Assembly: GCA_036362985.1 (NCBI GenBank)
Contig: JAYGXS010000003.1
Coordinates: 79,780,998-79,844,997 of the forward strand
Direction of reading: 5' to 3'
DNA length: 64,000 bases
Source: Ligula intestinalis
Lineage: Eukaryota; Platyhelminthes; Cestoda; Diphyllobothriidea; Diphyllobothriidae
Below, one piece after another: positions 10,868 to 23,837 of the stretch. The notes beneath the pieces were generated by a model, which saw only the letters and a program-made list of their open reading frames with translations, was not told the origin of the DNA and did not search any database. Position numbers and translations under genes: made by a program. Numbering within the stretch: position 1 is the first letter of the stretch; every line of letters begins with the position of its first letter.

Positions 10868-13849
10868 AAGTACCTGGGCCTCCCATATTTTCAATTATTC
10901 AGAATCTAATTGGTGTGCAAGTCATTGCATCTGCCTTAAGCTTGCTGAAGCAAGCGGTAGACCTCGTCACGTGTGATGTTCGATTTGCAAAATTGATGAT
11001 TAATCATTATACCATAGCAATAAGAGTCACTCTTCATCATATTTACAAAGAAAGCAAACACGTTTCCTTTTTCTGTGGCTTTCTGAAGCCTAGGGGCAAC
11101 AGGCAAACAAGTTATGTGCACATATATTCAAAAATGGTATTTTACCTTCTACTCCAATCTGTTTCAGATTCATTTACCTGAATAGAAAAAAATAACGGTT
11201 TTACTAGTGTATTTCGCGGCTAAGAATGGGATGAACATACAGTATGGCGGAGAAGTCAGTAAAAAATGTCAAATTTTGCGAAAAATTGCGTATTCTTTGC
11301 AAACCGACATCAAAACAACGTTTAAAAAGAGTAACGAAGAACCTTTGGCAAGTTAGTTAGTTACAAGAAACGTAAAAAGTAATTGAAAACATCCAAATTG
11401 GGGTTCCAATTAGCTCGTTTACTAGACATCAACCAGGATGAATACATCCTAAAACACATCGGTGTACAATTAATCACTATCAAGGTGCTAATTGTTTCGT
11501 ACGGAAAATCTAATGGTCTTCATAACACTCAAGATCCGCAGACTTAAAAATAGCTACTAATTACAGCAAAAAATTTAAATATTTTCATAAAATGAAACAG
11601 TAAACTAGCTACTTGCTTTATATCAGAAGATATTTTTCTTAGTCAGCATAATGTAAACATATTGCCGTTATTTAATTAAAACTATTTACAGGTGGACCTT
11701 TAAATGACGATAGAGTTGCGAGTGTCTTTAGTGCTGCCAAGCTTTCGTCCATTTAAACAGAATTTGTCAGACATTCATTTCAAAACTTTAAAATAAGATA
11801 TCTATTTAAAGCATTTACCATAAAATGAGTTTTTGGATATAATTTATTTTGAAGATGTCCATGTGGACCATATTAAGAAATAACTTCAAACAACAACACA
11901 TATTTTAGAGCAAAAGAACATCTGTGACAGAAATCAGATCTTGTGATACTTATGATTAAAAAATCGTTCTTCAATAAGTTAGCTCTTAAGAAGCACTTTC
12001 ATTAGATATACAGCTGAGGAATATGTGTAAATGTTACCTATTTCCAAGTTGTTGTCAAAAAGAAACTGACACTTTTCAGTTTACCAAAAAGGAAGTGATA
12101 CAGTTTGTTTGGAACTGAAAAAACTCCCTTTTCTCTTTATGCTGGAGTTCTTTCTGCCATTGTTGATAAGTTTGAGGCTCTGTGCTAAGCCTGTGGATGC
12201 AAAAAAGAGTTGCTCAATTTCTACTAAGGTTTTGCAATAATTATTAAGCTTCTGTTTCTTCCGTTTCTAAATTACACATCAGCGGAAATTTTGGTATACA
12301 AAAAAGCCTATTTCTAAGGGATTCGGATTAAAAAGATCTGCTTTTACCTTCTTTTTTTGAAAATAAATGGTCACCTTTGGGTACGTCTTAAATGTTTGAT
12401 GCGGTAAAACAAAATGTGGTCAAAATATTTTGACTGGATTTTGTGGCAAAACCTTCGCATATTAGCAAATAATAATGAAAACTTAAATCGCTTCTTGTGT
12501 CTGAAAGTAAATGCGATTTCCTAAACTTGGTTGCACCTGTATTTGAGCAATTTCAGACTGAAATTTCCGTATCGGGAAGAGATATATTTTAAACTGTACT
12601 GCTTGTATTTGCATCCTCTCATAGCATTATGCACTTAGATAAAAAAGTTAGTTTTGTCGTAAGCCATAGCATGGAAAATATTTTTGATATCGGGTTACCA
12701 ATGATTTTGCAAAAGCTAATGCCTATTAGCGTCAATAATCTAAACTAGAAAGACAGTTTCCTCATTTGGGTCTTTCTCAGGATTAAATGTACTCAGTGGA
12801 TCAAAATAAATTGACTAAATCTTGACTAAACTACCGAGTCAACCTTCGTCATAACCTTTGCACTAATTCATGGCCATACTCTTCTTTTGAAGGTAGTATT
12901 TTTGAGATCGATACGCAAATACAGGCATTTACGGGATGAAAGGTGCAACCATGTACACTGGATTGCTTATCGCATGAAATCTCATAAATTTTACTTGCAA
13001 ATTTCTGTTACGCGAAATCAGCAATAGTGAAACGGCTGTTCTTAAAAAAGATATTGGCAAGCATGTAAATTAATACTTACTGCCATAACAATCGTAAATT
13101 TGCACTAGAATTTCTCACCCAAATAGGGTTAACTAAGTAGCGCGGACGCATAAAAAGGTAACAAAATTGCAGAATAACCGCAAATAAAATAACAAGCAAT
13201 ACTGAATATACTATGGAGGGAGGAGGTTCTTTGGGAAACAAGGATAGTTTATTCAGTAAATTTTCGACGCTGGATCGCCAGGTCATCGTCAAGCTTGGGT
13301 AGCTGTACAACGAACAATTAAAGTCTCAAAAGTGCTAAATAGGCAATTGTCATTGTTGTGATTGCTGGTTGGCAGCTGCCATTTGCATCAGTGTGTATCG
13401 ATCGGCTCGCGTCTCTTAAATCCTTCTTTTTAAGTTTTGTACATTCCATCCCGGTCGATATGTCGGTTGATGCATGAACCATCGGATTGCATGGCCTCAA
13501 TAAATTTTCGGCCCTTTTAAATTAGTAAGTATATTCCGTTTAGTTTAATTTTATTAGTGACATGCGGTTACATTTCAGTTTGAAAAATGGGGAAAAAACC
13601 TTTCTTTTATAATTTTAGTTTGACTTTGAAATTTGTTGCATTGGTTGTAGTTATCATTTTAATTATCTCACGCGTTTATTTGCAAAAAATGGTTATTTCA
13701 ATAATTATTGGTATTGTAGATGAGAAAGGCTATGCACTCCGAGCGATATAATCAAGAAAAGACGAGGTTTTTCGGAAAAATCAAGATGCACTTGTGACTC
13801 CTGGGTACCTGTATCAAGGAACATCATTTAGCTGTCGGTTGTATGGACC
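10868..13849. other. AT-rich region, no gene recognised
   Basis: About 3 kb of AT-rich DNA, especially 11200-13000. All frames are short and match nothing I know. No inverted ends, tandem arrays or retroelement motifs were found. The least repeat-like long stretch of the window. Confidence 0.5.
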
Positions 13850-14345
13850 GCCTATCCCTCGTCTTTGCACACGTAATTGATTACGACCATCGATTCAGTT
13901 GCGATGACACATAAATCGTCACCGTGGCCAATACAAAACCAGCATCTGAATTGCTCGAGACTTGGTACTCTACGGCGGGCAGTACCAAACAGCACGTCGA
14001 TTTGAATGAGCAATACGGTGCCTTGAGATCCAAACTTACCGTTCCCCGTCCTATTCAAACACCGACGGCCGCTGACCTAATCACATCCACATCCCCCTCC
14101 AACAGCACGCCCGCCACAAACACGCAGCTTCACCATCACATCCACCGACCCACTATCAACCACCCCCCTTTCATCCGCAAGCTGCCCACAAACACGCGCT
14201 TGCACAAACTATGAGTCACTCCACACGCCATTGGTCTAACTTTCTTGATCGCTTAAACTGTCTACTGTAATTCTTTTCCCTCACTCCTCGTTATTTCTTC
14301 TGATGAAGAGCACGTGTTACGAGCTCGAAAATTCACAAATACATC
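13850..14345 (+). mobile_element. Penelope-like C-terminus followed by exact CTGATGA core
   Basis: Around 13870-14060 the translation carries the C-terminal block of the PLE nuclease domain (a degenerate stretch, then ASELLETWYS and KQHVDLNEQY). A proline- and threonine-rich tail ends at 14214. About 85 nt downstream comes a core with exact CTGATGA at 14300-14306, stem arms GAGC (14308-14311) and GCTC (14323-14326), and GAAA at 14327-14330. An ORF end followed by this motif matches the 3' layout of PLEs. The 5' part and the RT are missing. Confidence 0.65.
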
Positions 14346-15250
14346 CTGATGTTTCCGAAGAACTTCTTCTTTTCGTAATAAGTGATATTATTGTTAAGAC
14401 GGCACAGAATATAAGTCAATAATATAGCCGTCCTCGGTTCATGAGGACTGAGGGAGAACAACACGTGATTGCACCATCGCACAAAGGGCCAGGTTACGGA
14501 CAGCCTTCAAGTGCCCAGACCACAGGAAAACACAAAAATTTACGCACACACGAAACAGTGCTGCCGGGTTGTGTCATCTCGAGGTCACTAACTTCACAGG
14601 ACGGCTGCCAGGATTAGTAATTCGTGCAGAAACCAATATGAAGAGACCTAGAGGACATGGAATGCTACGGACAGAAGGCAGGATCTGCTGCTCACGAAGA
14701 GGAAAAGCTAGAGACGAGACGACTGCTGCCCAAAGTGCAGGGACATACAAACAGACACTGCAGAGCTAATGTACACACAAAGACTGTTGCAGTAAACTGT
14801 TTTCTTCTATCCTGCCTGCCTTCTATTCCACACATAAAACTGGGGAACTCTGAGTTTCAGTCGCAGGTAGCAGTGGCCACTAGCGAAGCCAGGGCTAGCG
14901 TTGACTGCGCCCAGTCATGTCTGAGAGAGTGGTGGCCTCTTCTTTTACAGGGTTGTGAAGCAATTTCAAGTAGAGTGCGATTGGTGTGTTGCACGGTCCA
15001 AGGGGGTGTCGCGTATACAGGCAAATGCTGCGTTGGCCGAAACCTGGCGTGTTCAAGTGGCCCTGAGGCAGTCATGACTACCTGGACGCGCGTGGAAGTC
15101 TGTCAATGGTCTTTAGGTCAGCGAATCGGAAACGGCTGCTTGTGAAGTCGTATGTCGTTGGGGCAGCGGGTATCGAACACAGAAATTAGCGAGCATTGTT
15201 GGCTGTCCGCCCAAAGTTGCTACCAAATGATTGAAATAGGCAATACCTAA
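14346..15250. other. No recognisable gene
   Basis: Several overlapping frames exist, up to 162 codons at 14657-15145 (plus), but none has family motifs and both strands are open over the same GC-richer stretch. I do not support a gene here. Confidence 0.4.
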
Positions 15251-15254
15251 TTGT

Positions 15255-16400
15255 GTCGGGAATTGAAGCAAATATGCGTGGCCCAGGTTCTTGTTGTAAA
15301 GAGGAAGCCACGATCTCTAGAACGACTACTTTATTTTTCTGAGCTTTCGACTCCACACGAGAAGCCATCATCAGAGAAAATGAGAAAACAGCAAACGTTG
15401 GCTACGCGTATGCGGGGGCGGAAGAGGGTTCGCACTTATGGTTTGTCCATAGCTATGCCACACCCATTCTCACGCCATCTTATCGTGTGTCCCCTACGCG
15501 CGTCCCTGGAGTTGTGGAGTGCGCCCTTGACGTGGCTGCCTGCATGTTTGTACAGAAACTGGGCCGTAGTTTCAGGTCATAAGTACGGATGGCATAGTAA
15601 CAGGATGGTATATTCGCATGCATGTTGATGGAGTTGGGATCTGACACCCAGGCCTCCAGCAGTTCGCGTCTCATCCTATTACTGGCTCGTGCCATTATCC
15701 GTGTGCCCGAGAAGTCGAATTCGTAGCCTTCTTCCAGGGTGTGGGTAGCGATCTGGGACAGTGGGTCGCCTCTCCGTTTTGTCCATTTGTGGTCCGTTAT
15801 TCGCGAGCCAAGTTATCGCCCGGTCTGCCCTGCATAATGGTTAGAACAGTCGCAAAATGGCACCTGGTAAACGACACCAGACTGCTCAACTACATCTAGT
15901 GGGTCGTTTATTTGCATGGTTCGTGCACGCATAGTAGCAATCGGGTGATAAGCAATACCTATGCCGAGCTCTGCGGCGATGCGCTCGGTTGCTTCTGACA
16001 CGTTTTTAATGTATGGTAGAGGATGCCAGAGCGTTGGTGATCCCACTTCGTTTGTTCCCCGTGGGCGCGTTCGGAGGCATCGGTGGATGAAGCTGTTGGG
16101 GTATCCGTTCATGGCAAGTTGGTCCCGAAGATGTCACAATTCTTGCGCTCGTCCTTCCGGTTCAATGCAGTGTGTTTTCACCCTCTGAAATAGTGCTCGA
16201 ATACAGCCACGTTTATGCGTTAGTGGGTGGTTGCTATGGGAGCTGAGAACCTGGGTTGTGTTAGTTGTCTGTCTATAAACTGCGATGCTCACTTCCCCGT
16301 TGGATCTGCGTGTGACAAGGTCATCCAGGAATGGTAGTTGTCCGGCATTGTCTTCTTCCTTTGCGATGTCGCAGGTTTTGGAAATCTGCTAACCTACTCC
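15255..16400 (-). mobile_element. Penelope-like element, RT end to 3' pseudo-LTR
   Basis: Minus strand. LPFLDDLVTRRSNG and VYRQTTNTTQVLSS at 16350-16240 are the last PLE RT blocks. They are followed by the linker FIHRCLRTRPRGTN and the GIY-YIG domain (GVVYQVPFCDCSNHYAGQTGR), whose IG is changed to AG. The C-terminal RRELLEAWVSDPNSINMH block comes next. In-frame stops occur within the linker (near 16135) and after TGR (near 15813). After the ORF, an exact CTGATGA (15374-15368) and GAAA (15348-15345) flank a 6-bp pairable stem (GGCTTC/GGAGTC, with wobbles). This is the 3' half of a PLE with its hammerhead-like tail. Confidence 0.82.
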
Positions 16401-16857
16401 GTTCGATTCTACCGAAAGTATCGTTCACGTATTGGCACCAAAACGCAGTTTCAAACTGTTCAAAGGAGACTTTTTTCCAGCTCCTGTAAGACCATTTCTG
16501 CGATGAGACTGGAAATTGGGGATCCTATCGGCGTCTTTTTTGCCTGTGTGTGTGCGTTTTCTATAAGGTCGTGGAAATTTTCTGAGTAAAAGGCATACTA
16601 CGTACGTAGTTTTTTTTACAGAATTTTTTTTTTCAGACGGTCGGTATGAATCCCGTTCCAAAACCCACTGAAATACTTGGGCATTATGCAGCATGATGAA
16701 TAATATTCGAACGTTAAGCACTCTTTTCAAAACGAAAACCTATTGCATAATTTTGATTAACATTTCACGACTGACAGACAGGGAGGCAGGCAACTTATTT
16801 GAATAAGTGCTCCTTCAGGACATTCAATGTCATCTGATTCAAATGCAAAGACAAGAG

Positions 16858-17300
16858 CTCATACTGTTCAGAAGATGAAGATGCGATCACTGGAACAAAA
16901 GTTATATTTTCCTGACGTTTCGGATTCCCTCTGGAATCCTTGATCATAGGTAATCGAAGAACAGTCTGAAACATGCGCAGGTAGGGTGATACATGCACAG
17001 ATAACACGGTATTTATAGTTCGTAGCGGTCAACCCCATGCGTACTATAATTGTCAGTTCCTTTAGCCACCGCTTGATGTCGTAATTGGTGCGATGATGGC
17101 TCATTAATTATCAAGGCATTCTTGTCCGCTTCAGATGCGGGGTTGATAATTACGCGACAATTATGCCCGCTGTCGTCAGAGTTGTCGTTGCGCCCAGTCC
17201 TTCCCACGTGACTGATTCTCTCGCTCAGGAAATGTCTCAGTACACCGTATGGGAACGCCAAATCGTTGCGATTGTTGATAGACTGGGGCCGGAAAACCAT
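16858..17300 (-). repeat. Pseudo-LTR-like module with TATA box and hammerhead-like core
   Basis: In minus-strand order: a GC-richer leader (CACGTGGGAAGGACTGGGCG near 17205, GACGACAGCGGGC), a TATA-like CTATAAATA at 17018-17010, a hammerhead-like core with a degenerate first box (CTATGATCA), stem arms GGATTCC/GGAATCC, GAAAC at 16921-16917 and GTCAGG, then the tail GTTCCAGTGATCGCATCTTC ending near 16858. The leader resembles 24655-24845 and 25722-25912. A plus-strand tail copy lies next door at 17333-17400, giving a head-to-head layout. Confidence 0.65.
17010..17018 (-). promoter_or_regulatory. TATA-like box in pseudo-LTR-like module
   Basis: CTATAAATA on the minus strand, about 70 nt upstream of the hammerhead-like core. 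The same box at the same relative place occurs at 31659-31668 (plus) and 49514-49505 (minus). A related TATATAAAC lies at 27627-27619 (minus). Conservation across otherwise diverged copies suggests an RNA polymerase II promoter; this is inferred. Confidence 0.45.
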
Positions 17301-17332
17301 GACTCGAGCCGCTCGCGACTCACGCGGTTATC

Positions 17333-17400
17333 ACCTCTTGTTCCAGTGATCGCATCTTCGTCTTCTGAACTGCTTCTTGGGACTCGAATATTCGCTATGA
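17333..17400 (+). repeat. Pseudo-LTR-like tail
   Basis: Near-identical to 10312-10385: TTGTTCCAGTGATCGCATCT, TCGTCTTCTGAACTGCTTCT, GGGACTCGAATATTCGC. It diverges in the opposite direction from the minus-strand module at 16858-17300. Confidence 0.6.
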
Positions 17401-18049
17401 TTGGCAACTCACACTGTGTCCTTAAGTCTCGGGCAGGCTATCGTCTTAAATGGTTTCAAATTAGATGCACTTATGTGACATGACAATTCCCAGATCTGTC
17501 TTACTTCCGTCCTTTCAAACTAACGTTCATCCGCCCATTGGTTCAATGAATTAACCATCCGGTAGAGTTAAACGCAGACCTTATGAACATCGTGAGGGAT
17601 TAAGTGCATGACAGAAACTGTCAATTCACCTCCGGCCATATAAAATACATGGATTCTTTAGAAAGATGCAGCTGAACGAGCCAGTGATAGGTTGTTTTAG
17701 CGTCTAAGACTCTGTCGTTTAAGTTCCTACTTGAAACACAGTTTGGTGTTCTATCGAGGTGGCTTAAGTTAGTAGAGAGAGCTCGTGCCACTGCGATCTT
17801 CAAGTCCAGTTCCGTGGGCGGAACGAAGTGATTGTGTCAACAGCAAAACGTTTTCCAAATCACTAGTGAGGCAAGACAGAATAAACTGGAACAGCTCTTC
17901 TGTGAGGATAAATAACTGCTCAAAGGCTTAGTCACCAACCAGCTGTCAGCTGTGTATGCGAGTCAAGTGTATCCGTGGGGCGTTGTGCGTGTTCTGGAGC
18001 TTCGCCTGACCGATTTTTGTGCTCTCTCGTCTGCACAGCCAATCAGGTG

Positions 18050-18215
18050 AAGTGGGTGTATTGATTGACATGGAGAGTACGCGCGTTCGAAGCAACGACT
18101 CAATCGATAGTGTTAGAAAGGGCGATAACGCGCGGAATGGATAATTGCTCATGAGTGCGAGGCTTGGCAGAGCGAATGCAAGATGAGTCAGCGTGGTGGC
18201 ATTGTGCGCACAGAC
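18050..18215 (+). repeat. Dispersed repeat R2, second copy
   Basis: The core CTTGGCAGAGCGAATGCAAG followed by ATGAGTCAGCGTGGTGG matches 52580-52625 closely and 8130-8172 more loosely. Non-coding. Confidence 0.5.
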
Positions 18216-18389
18216 ACCCACAAGGACGCCACGTGGGAGATATTTTTGTATTCTACAGTAGACGCCAAAGATCACGCAAAATGTCGACATATGCCAAAGA
18301 TTAATACTATTTCGCTTATCGGTATTGACTCAGGTTGTGATACTAATTATCGTGTAGTCTATTCTGAGGTCATTTCATTCATTATAGAA

Positions 18390-19112
18390 TGCGGGCTTTT
18401 TAACGAGCTTCGTTCTGACCGCTAGCAAAACGTATCGATTGTAAAAAGTAACGACTTAAATAGCATGCGTTTTATCATTTATTTTGACTGCTTTTATAAA
18501 TTCAAATATATTCTATGGAAAACATGCACGAAAAAATATTTCTTGTATTTGGTTGATAAACAATTGCGTCTTCTTTGAATTTTGTACTCAAAGAAAGGGT
18601 AGCTTTCGGTATTTAAAAAGTTGCTAATTATGACCTTTTATACAACTGTGAGGTGTTTATTTACAATGCATCGTATCCGTCAATTCATAAATGCTGCCTG
18701 CACTGCATAAAATATGTTCCCCATCTACTTCAATATTTTATGACAACTATGTGACTACTTCCTCAAACTGTAGGCGAAGACGTACTTTTCCTTAAACCGG
18801 ATGTACACAGTGCGCAGTTTGTAAACTTGACTTCCAGTATAGCAGTCAGTAGGTTTCAAAATTATTCGGTAATTTGGAAAATTTTTAAAAACCGAAAGCT
18901 ACCTTCTCTTTGAGTATAACACTTAAAGAAGGTGTACTTTTCTACCAAACCAGTACAAAAAATAATTTTTTGTGCATGTTTTCCTAAAAATATATTGAAA
19001 TTTACAAAGGCAGTGAAAATCAGCGACAAAAAATCATACTAATTAAGTAGCCATTTTTTATGATTTACACTTTTACTTAGCGGTCAGAGCGAGGCTCAGT
19101 AAAAACCCGGCA
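18390..19112. mobile_element. Fold-back element with ~240-bp inverted repeats
   Basis: Arms at about 18390-18630 and 18868-19112 are reverse complements at moderate identity. Shared blocks, reading inward from the left end: GCGGGCTTTTTA; TTCTGACCGCTA; ACATGCACGAAAAAATA; CTCAAAGAAAGGGTAGCTTT. The arms flank a spacer of about 240 bp. No transposase is present. Long arms with a short non-coding centre fit a fold-back or MITE-like DNA transposon. Target-site duplications are not clear. Confidence 0.7.
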
Positions 19113-19346
19113 TCCTGAGGTACTCAAATGTGCTGAGATTAGGCTGTACGATCGCCATTTTTAAGGCCATTCGTAATCTATATATTAAAATCGAAAGCGC
19201 ATATCAGAATTTCGGGTGACATTTCATGAGATAGGGAATCTACTGCAGACGTTTTGGAGAAAAGGTCAGCAAAAGTTGACTTTCAGACGAGCATTAGTCA
19301 TCAGCCCAGAGAGCCAGCGTCCGAAGTGTGAGAGCGGGGCAGTTTG

Positions 19347-19450
19347 TACCATAAGGTCCTGTGTGTGTCAGCCTTGAAGGTGATTGGTCAAACAGAGGTA
19401 TGCAAACGCTGTTGTGTGTACTTGCTAGCTGCCGCCCGAGACTAACTTCC
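19347..19450 (+). repeat. Dispersed repeat R1
   Basis: Contains GTCAGCCTTGAAGGTGATTG and GGTCAAAC. Best match to 53812-53950 (plus) and to reverse-complement copies at 24855-24945 and 49736-49800. Non-coding. Confidence 0.55.
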
Positions 19451-19479
19451 GCATGAAATGGGGCCCCTACAGTTCCTCT

Positions 19480-21060
19480 CAAACCTGCATTTTTTTAAAA
19501 GCTGACCACGATATTTTTTGCAATTTATAGGAGTGCATCGAGAGTGTTATTGCATTACCCAACTTGATATGTTTTCGCAAAAGAAAGTAGGCAAAACGAC
19601 TCAACTGGGATAGAGATATTCTTCCTCTAAGCAATTTACTGTTTCGAAGTGATCCCTCTGCCACCCTACAAAATGCCCCGTAGTTGCATCCGCTCGTTCA
19701 ACTTTTAAAAAGCGTGGCACACCAAGTTACTGCCATTCTGCAAACCGAAATCCTTGCTGAACTGATTTATGACTGAAGGAAAATCAAAAAGAAGTATAAA
19801 GACTTAGTACTAGGCAGAACTTCGGTGCTATGCACGTTCGTCTCAACATATGAACTTCTTCGCAATGCAACTCAGCGGAGTCTATTACAAACACGCCAAT
19901 TAACACGTTCAGATGCACGTAACTGAACAGGTCCCATTAAGTGTGGTTCTCTCAATAATACTTTGCCTTTTTCTCAGGTCTGCAAAAATCTCATTGGCCA
20001 GGACATGTGCATTTACTTCCTCGCACGATAAAAAATTCCTTCGATGCAACAATTTGTAGTTTACCATGCATAATTATCAACTTATTTCATTAAAGTAAAC
20101 ATGCTCTGTTTCATAATTTCATATAATCGTGGATTGCAGTGTTTTTATATATGACTTTACTTGCGTACGGTTCTTTTTTATGTTTATTATTTTATTTTTA
20201 AATTTTAGTTTATTTTACTTTCCTTCGGGTTCAGTTAGTTGGCTTTAGTTTATCTTACTTTAGTAAATTTACTCTGCTTTTCAGTTACGTTTAAGTTAGG
20301 TCTTTAATTTGTTATTTATTCTTATTAGGTTATGTTTCGTTTTTACTTCAATCACTCTAGTTCACTTCCCTTTGAATTTTTTACTGAAGTTTACTATTTA
20401 GTATCCGAGTTTTGATAGAAGAGCTTGCATGCTTGTGGCTGGAACATCTGTGGTTTTAAAATTCGCTTAATTTAAGCTGGAACTCAGTATGTGGATGATG
20501 CTTTCTTCGGCATCGAAGCAGATTAGGTGTCAAAATTCAAAGGATATCTTACTGTCATTTTCTCGGGCATACAGCTCACGATGGTTGAGAAAAAAGTAAA
20601 CGGTAGGGCTTTCTTGTGAGGCCGCCTAACTTTTAAAGGATTTGTTCGATAGTTTTTTTCGGTGAGTGGGCTTTCTTTTTCGTCTTTGGCACCTATTCCT
20701 CAACTTTTTAACCTACATTTTCAATTAAATAAAACAATAAGAAGCTTCTTTATTGCGCATTTTGCCGCACCAAAGAGACGCTGGTTTACCTTCATCCCTT
20801 TAATCCCCTTTTACCCCTTATTTTGCAGAAATTCGCGACGGGAGAATTTTCTTTTCCAGGTGGCCTCACAAGAACATCCTACCACAAAAAGAACTCACCG
20901 GCTTTTCTCGACGTTCTCGTCTACCACAAAGGTTGCGGTGATCTAAAAAGTAAACTTTTCAGGAAAGTGGCCAAAAGGACATTAGTACTGGGATTTAGCA
21001 GCCACCTCCCACTCATTCACAAACGAAGTTCAGCGATGATACCCATATAAGCATTAAGGA
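19480..21060. other. AT-rich region, no gene recognised
   Basis: Runs of T-rich low-complexity DNA (about 20170-20400). No coding or repeat signal that I can support. Confidence 0.45.
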
Positions 21061-21208
21061 AGTCAAGTTAAGCGAAGGAACGTTTTCGATTAATTCATCA
21101 TCAGGCAATACAGTAATATAAGGGAGGGTAGATTTAACGAAAGTTTTAGGCAAACCAACCAGTAGTAACAACGGAACAGATGGGGGAGAGAGGTGTAAAA
21201 GGATCAAG
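21061..21208 (-). repeat. Inverted pseudo-LTR, left copy
   Basis: Reverse complement of 23838-23982 at roughly 90% identity over about 145 bp. On the minus strand it contains TGTATTGC, exact CTGATGA (21104-21098), TGAATTAATC and GAAAA (GAAA at 21087-21084). It lies 3' of the PLE coding region. Confidence 0.9.
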
Positions 21209-21488
21209 GGGGATCACGGGGATCAGCTTTTAGTCTTAATTGGGGACAGATAAATGGGGGTGGGGGGAGAGGGGAAGGGAAAATAGTCAGACAACTAGTT
21301 AATGTCATCCAGTGGTACTCGTCTCGGGTTTTGTTGGGAGGTGTGAGGACGCAAGGTTTCAACGTCTTGAGACGGTTTCGGTGGCCTTTGGATGCTTGAT
21401 GCCGCTGTCTTACCATTGTTTCGCGGCGTAGTAAGAGGCGTGAGGGCGGATTTTGAAAAGGCCTTTGTCCACGGGAGCCTTAGGGCCG

Positions 21489-23644
21489 CTACGAATGCTT
21501 TCTGCGCACATAAAATTGGGTTTGTGCGGCGAATGGCGACTGCTTCTGTCGTCGCAAGTATCCGCTGACGCAGGAACTTAGAGTGTTAGCCGAAACTTTA
21601 TAGACGACTCTAAATGTATGGTTGACATCTACCCGATGACCGCTGTCTACCAAGTGAGCCAGAATTGCGCTTGACATCGACTTAGTTTCGCCTCTGTTTA
21701 GCCATGCAGGGTGGTGCTCTCGCATGCGCTTGGATAGACGTCTAATCGTTCGACCACTGTAACTTGTCCCACAGGAGCATGTAAAGTTTTAGATACACAT
21801 TGATGTGGTCTGGAATGGCAGTCTATCCTTGCCTTCAAGGCGAAGAAGTGGAGTGCTTGAGAACAATAATCTTAACTTTGCTGCTGGATATGTACGCGCG
21901 ATTGCAGCGTTCAGACGAAGCTGTAGAAGTTCGCTTGCTTTATCACCTTGAAAAGGCAATGTAAGAAATATGGTTTTCTTCTCAGCCGTCGGTACCTCCG
22001 GTCTTGGTGGACGTTCCTCCATAAACTTATCGATGAACTTATCGGGGAACCCATTTTCTTATAAGGTATTTTTAAGCAGTACGAGTTCGTTCTCCAGTGT
22101 GTCTGGAGAACATATTCTACTATCTTGGTTCGTGAGGCAGCGGACTAGGCCTCGTTTCTGACTTAGTGGCACAAAACTGTAGAAGTTCGTATATTGCCCT
22201 GTCCAGATCTTCTTACGAAATACACTTCTAATTATTGATCCATCAGATCTTCTACTAAGGAGGACGTCCAGAAAGGGGAGGCACTGTCTGTCCCTTTTTT
22301 CCAAAGTGAAGGTTAACGCTGAGTGCACCTGATTCACGTTATCTAAGAATGCGTCAAGCTCAAGTCTTCCGTCTGCTATTATAAATATATCATCCACATA
22401 GCGATCATAGGCTGGAAGGTCTTTTATAATAGGAGAAAGTTTGTTGCTCGCCATTTTGCTCATGAAAGTATCCGCTAAAAGAGGTCTTAGCGGTGATCCC
22501 ATCGCTACCCCATCGATTTGGCGGTAAAATTGGCCATTAAAGCTGAATTGCACGTTTAAAGTGCAGCTTAAGAGTAATTTCTTCATGTCTATGATCGGCA
22601 TGCCGATTGGGAACTCTTTTTTTAACAATCTCGTCACACGAAAATTCGATGGTTTCTGTGAGGGGGATATTGGTGAACAGTGACGCGACATCTAGGGATA
22701 ACATCGTTTTACCGTTGATAGTAGTGTTTCTTATGGATTCGACGAATTCAAACGTATCCCGTAGGCTATGCGGTGCTATTTGGTGCCGAATCGGTTTCAA
22801 CTTTTCTGCCAGCCACTTTGCAATTGCATGATATGGTGAGTTGCATATTTCAATTATTGGCCGTATTGGAAGGTCCGGTTTGTGAATCTTTCGCAAACCA
22901 TAAAGCCTTAGGGGAGCTGTGCCTGTGGGTTTCAGCGCTTCTAACTCTTCTTCACTAAGAAAACCTCGGCCTTTCAGTTTCCGAAGACAAGTAGTGAGTT
23001 GAATTTCTATGTTCTCCGTTTGATCCTTATTTTGTCTTTCCCTTTTTGAACTTAGTTTCGTCAGCCAGGATTGATTCAATTTTTGAGACGTAAATACTTT
23101 TACTCATAAGAACGAGACCATAACCTTTGTCCGGTTTTGTTATGAATATATCAGTATTTTGGCGCAAAACTTTGAGCTTAACCAACTGCTCTTTCGTAAT
23201 GTGTCCAATACTTAAAGGTTTAGTTCAAAGATATTGATAGCAACAATTCACGAGTGTAGATTTGAAATACTCTGCCTCTTCTGGCGTTGTAGGTACTAAG
23301 TCATTTGTCTAACTCAAAAGATTTTCGAATTGCACTTCTGCCCCTTATCTGTTCAGCCTTCTATTAGGAAAACAAAATTTGTGGCCTAGAGATAGTACTT
23401 AAAGCAGGTGTTTGTCAAGGGTCATGTTGGTAAAATTATGTACGTACCGCTCCTGATCATTTGGGAATGAGGATTGAGCATTCTTCGGATTGATACTGCG
23501 GATGAGTTTTGTCCGTTTTACTTCAATACGTATTTGATTCACAGTCTGTACGTAGCTGCTGAAGTTCATTCTTTCTTCATCGTTTAAGTCATTCAGGACT
23601 GCCATTCGTTGATGTAGATTTCGGTTTAGCTCATTGATCTTCAT
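21489..23644 (-). mobile_element. Penelope-like element coding region (RT + GIY-YIG), degenerate
   Basis: Reading 5' to 3' on the minus strand: an N-terminal region (ending near 23399), then LRLYGLRKIHKPDLPIRPII, motif A LSLDVASLFTNIP, a frameshift near 22610, VQFSFNGQFYRQIDGVAMGS (motif B), motif C YVDD at 22400-22389, and LPFLDVLLSRRSDGS. A stop at 22059 precedes PFQGDKASELLQLRLNAA. The GIY-YIG domain has its first tyrosine replaced by TAA (21791-21789) and YIG changed to YSG. It ends with MREHHPAWLNRGE and the C-terminal HLVDSGHRVD block. The RT catalytic residues are intact; the ORF is dead. It encodes the PLE polyprotein (reverse transcriptase plus nuclease). It is bracketed by inverted repeats. 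Confidence 0.9.
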
Positions 23645-23837
23645 TGCGAAACCTTTTAGTCGATTCTCGGCATATCTCTTTTAAGTTGTGTTCGAGATTA
23701 TCATTCGACTACTTCGAAGAGACTTCCAGTAATCGTGAGGATATTCACATTTGACTGTGCAGTTTGTGATAAAATCAGAAACTATATTCGCTTCGGCAAG
23801 GCGGGTGTTGAAACGCAGGTACTCATTAAGTACCCCA

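Noticed and set aside
14657..15145. 162-codon plus-strand frame
   Set aside because: An opposite-strand frame covers the same bases and no motif, signal peptide or splice context supports either.
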